Origin: Mytilus californianus
Lineage: Eukaryota; Mollusca; Bivalvia; Mytilida; Mytilidae
NCBI RefSeq assembly: GCF_021869535.1
Contig: NW_026262734.1
Location: 115,087,588-115,151,587, forward strand
Length of the DNA: 64,000 bases
Direction of reading: 5' to 3'
Below are positions 61,860-64,000 of the stretch, one piece after another (positions within the stretch are counted from its first letter, which is position 1; each line of letters starts with the position of its first letter). The position numbers and the translations under genes are program-made. Below the pieces are notes generated by a model, which saw nothing but the letters and a program-made list of their open reading frames with translations, searched no databases and was not told where the DNA came from.

Positions 61860-61942
61860 CAATTTGCACAAACTGCAGAAAGGAGTTGTCAGTGCTATAA
61901 AAGGTTAAACCAGTAGAGACTATTTGTCATGAATCTTTTTCA
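61860..61942 (+). CDS. Host gene, exon 2, with in-frame TAA
   Basis: Acceptor 'tttttttacag' ends at 61859 and donor 'gtaagt' starts at 61943. Joined to exon 1 it reads 'PICTNCRKELSVL', then TAA (61898-61900, codon 127), then 'KVKPVETICHESFS', leaving in phase 0. The C-x-x-C fits the zinc-binding end of the exon 1 domain. Because splice sites and frame are sound on both sides, the stop looks like one nonsense change, an allele or sequence error, or a sign that the real splice pattern differs. Confidence 0.65.
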
Positions 61943-62542
61943 GTAAGTTATTTACAAAATGTACTGTTTACAAAAATATATACTAGTTACAAAATTTACT
62001 GGTTAGTGTCTCATATTTGTTGTTCATAAATTATTTTGTTATAAATTAATTAGGCTGTCAGTTTTCTTATTTTTTCACATTTGTCAGGATGGAACCTTTA
62101 ATTTATTCAACATGTTCAACTATATATGGTATGGGTTTTTCTCATTTCTAAAAAGTAGTATGGTTCCCTTCATGTATAATACATCCATTTCATTTGAACT
62201 CTAGTTGTTATAAATTTAGTTGTCTCATTGGCAGTCATTACACATAAAATTTTGTTTTATGCCAAAATCGAAAAAATAGAACATAGTTTAAATGAAGAAA
62301 GATGTTTATCATGTTTATACAATTTGTAGTTGTGGATATATATAATATTAGCATACAGGTACATGTTTTATTAATTGTACATGTTTATCTTAGACTCAAA
62401 AATTTCAAGTGATATTATAAAATTTATACAATCATAGGCACAATGTGAAATAACAAAATTGGTCATTTATTTTTGGATACTAGTACATAGCTCTATTCTG
62501 GCCATTTTCTATAACTAATATAATATTTTTTTATTTTTGTAG

Positions 62543-62605
62543 GAGGGTGCCACAGCATGCACAGCAATTGTTGAAGAAAAACGAGAACGACACACTATTG
62601 TTGAG
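62543..62605 (+). CDS. Host gene, exon 3
   Basis: A 63 bp, phase-0 exon of 21 codons ('EGATACTAIVEEKRERHTIV' plus Glu). Acceptor 'tatttttgtag', donor 'gtcaat' (weaker than the others). It is predicted mainly because it bridges exons 2 and 4 without changing the frame. Confidence 0.55.
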
Positions 62606-62680
62606 GTCAATACAAATTTAGCTACAAATAAGCAATTGAATCACATACTTGCCATTGGGACTTGTATACATGAACATTTA

Positions 62681-62815
62681 AAAAAGATGTGGTATGATTG
62701 CCAATGAGACAACTCTCAACCAACTCTCCACAAGAGACCAAATGACACAGAAATTTACATCTATAGGTCAGCGTACAGCCTTCAACAATGAGCAAAGCTC
62801 ATACCGCACATGTAT
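62681..62815 (+). mobile_element. Mytilus 'tggtatgattgccaatgagac' interspersed repeat
   Basis: Contains 'aagatgtggtatgattgcca', 'ccacaagagaccaaatgaca', 'gtacagccttcaacaatgag' and 'caaagctcataccgcacatg', a repeat I recognise as very common in mussel genomes. It lies in intron 3. The length suggests a SINE or MITE-like unit; no coding. Confidence 0.75.
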
Positions 62816-63340
62816 TTTATGTAGAAATATTCAGTCTTATATTTAGATTGATCTTTTTCACCTATAAGAAAATAGCAGTGACCTATATTTTATGCTTCAC
62901 TGACTTTGATGATTAACATTTTTTTATTATTTAAGTGTTACTTCCTAGTTCATATCTTGATTACAATGAAATGTATCTTGCATACATTTTTATCTTGGAA
63001 ATGATGTGAGAATCTAGTCAAAAGTAGACTGCTGGGTTACATTTCCTCTTACAATCAATGTTAACAAAAACAAAATTTGAAATCAATGATTACTTCATAT
63101 TGTAGATTTTCCACCAAAAATAACATTCATATATACATATGCTTTTGAAGTTGTTCCCACAATGCAATAAGTTTCCATTTGCTTGTTGGGATATTTTACA
63201 AAAAGAAACAGAAAACCAACATACTGGTAAATAATGACCTAACTTAAATATTAGTGAGCTTCTTTTAATTTAATATGATTGATTAAGACATCCATGTCTT
63301 TCATATAGACAAGTTGTCAAGTTTTCTTTCACTTTTACAG

Positions 63341-63640
63341 GTAAATTGTTTCTCTGATGCTGATAGTCAAAGCCAGCCAATATTCAGCCAAGACTCTGAG
63401 GCTTCTGTCTGTGGCATTGGAAAACTTGAGAAGCTTAATGCTTATCTTGAAATAACAAATGTTTCTCCAATAAAGGAAAAGACAACACCTCTAAGCACTT
63501 CCTGTGAGAAAACAAGAAAAAAGTGTGTTTCCAAAGCATTGGAGTGCCTTACTGCCATTTGCAGTACAATATGCCCAGGTGAAGGGGAAGAATTGGAAAA
63601 CTTGGTTTTACAAGCAACACAAACTCTTCTAAATGAAAAG
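63341..63640 (+). CDS. Host gene, exon 4 (gene continues beyond window)
   Basis: A 300 bp, phase-0 exon: acceptor 'cacttttacag' and donor 'gtaaga'. The 100 residues run from 'VNCFSDADSQSQPIF' through 'LNAYLEITNVSPIKEK' to 'STICPGEGEELENLV' and 'LLNEK'. The 'LN..L...-isP-K' followed by '..-icPG-g--L--L' pattern is one I associate with the C-terminal part of uncharacterised bivalve multi-copy proteins. The exon is fully open with normal codon use. The 3' end of the gene is outside the window. Confidence 0.75.
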
Positions 63641-64000
63641 GTAAGAATTTAAATTGTAAATATGGCAGTTAAACATGATTCATTAACATATTTAGTTAAA
63701 ACAATTGTCCCTGAATATAGAACTAATCAAATATGGAAATTAGCCTCCTAAAAGTTACCTACAATTGCTTACATCCACTATATTTGAAATTTGGTGGATA
63801 GTTGTCTCATTGGCAATTAATATATATTATACCACATGTCCTTATTTTTTGATGTATGACCAAGTTACTCTGATAATATTTATATACAATTAAAAATATT
63901 GCTTTCTTAGAACTCTATATTATATATCTAAATGCGCCTGTAATAAAATAATTATGGAGTTTTGATGTGATGGATTTAGTGTTGATATTGCCTATATTGA
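63641..64000. other. Intron 4 (partial)
   Basis: No exon is recognised. 63797-63835 contains a fragment of the 'gttgtctcattggcaat' repeat. Confidence 0.45.

Overview
The window looks like nuclear DNA of a marine bivalve, most probably a mussel of the genus Mytilus. It is AT-rich, has no prokaryotic-style gene packing, and has spliced exons bounded by GT..AG. It is full of interspersed repeats that I recognise from Mytilus-type genomes: the 'tggtatgattgccaatgagac' family, the 'gtcatattcctgacttgg' tails, and Penelope-like and DIRS-like retroelement relics. The genus is my recognition, not a database result.

Layout. The dominant feature is a direct duplication. Copy A (1 to about 19587) is repeated as copy B (about 30686 to 59146) in the same order and orientation. 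B is longer mainly because of a 6.7 kb nested Penelope-like insertion (41137-47802), a 578 bp inverted-repeat element (57075-57652), a 0.7 kb Penelope fragment, and sequence that A has lost. Region C (19588-30685) holds older, more diverged copies of the same building blocks, so the locus was already a modular array before the A/B event. The modules carry 102 bp, phase-0, minus-strand exons that each encode one ankyrin repeat. Some are intact (11741-11842, 49068-49169, 49594-49695) and others are decayed. This suggests the remains or an intron-rich part of an ankyrin-repeat gene family.

Mobile elements dominate the rest. There are Penelope-like elements of the type with an N-terminal GIY-YIG endonuclease, a short CxC linker and a C-terminal reverse transcriptase (the Naiad arrangement). 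All copies are broken. Two tandem reverse-transcriptase copies share one stop codon, and each has lost a different cysteine of the CxC pair. A decayed DIRS-like element (reverse transcriptase, RNase H, tyrosine recombinase fragments) is present in both A and B. Other elements are three tRNA-derived SINEs with clear target-site duplications, a LINE 3' relic, two inverted-repeat DNA elements, a 30 bp minisatellite that expanded only in B, and a satellite-like unit of about 290 bp.

To the right of the duplication (59147-64000) is the only plausible single-copy host gene. It is a plus-strand, four-exon, 3'-incomplete gene with good splice sites and consistent phases, but it has one in-frame TAA in exon 2. 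Paralogous empty sites in A, B and C let many insertions and deletions be ordered in time. I find no prokaryotic, CRISPR or intact viral system.
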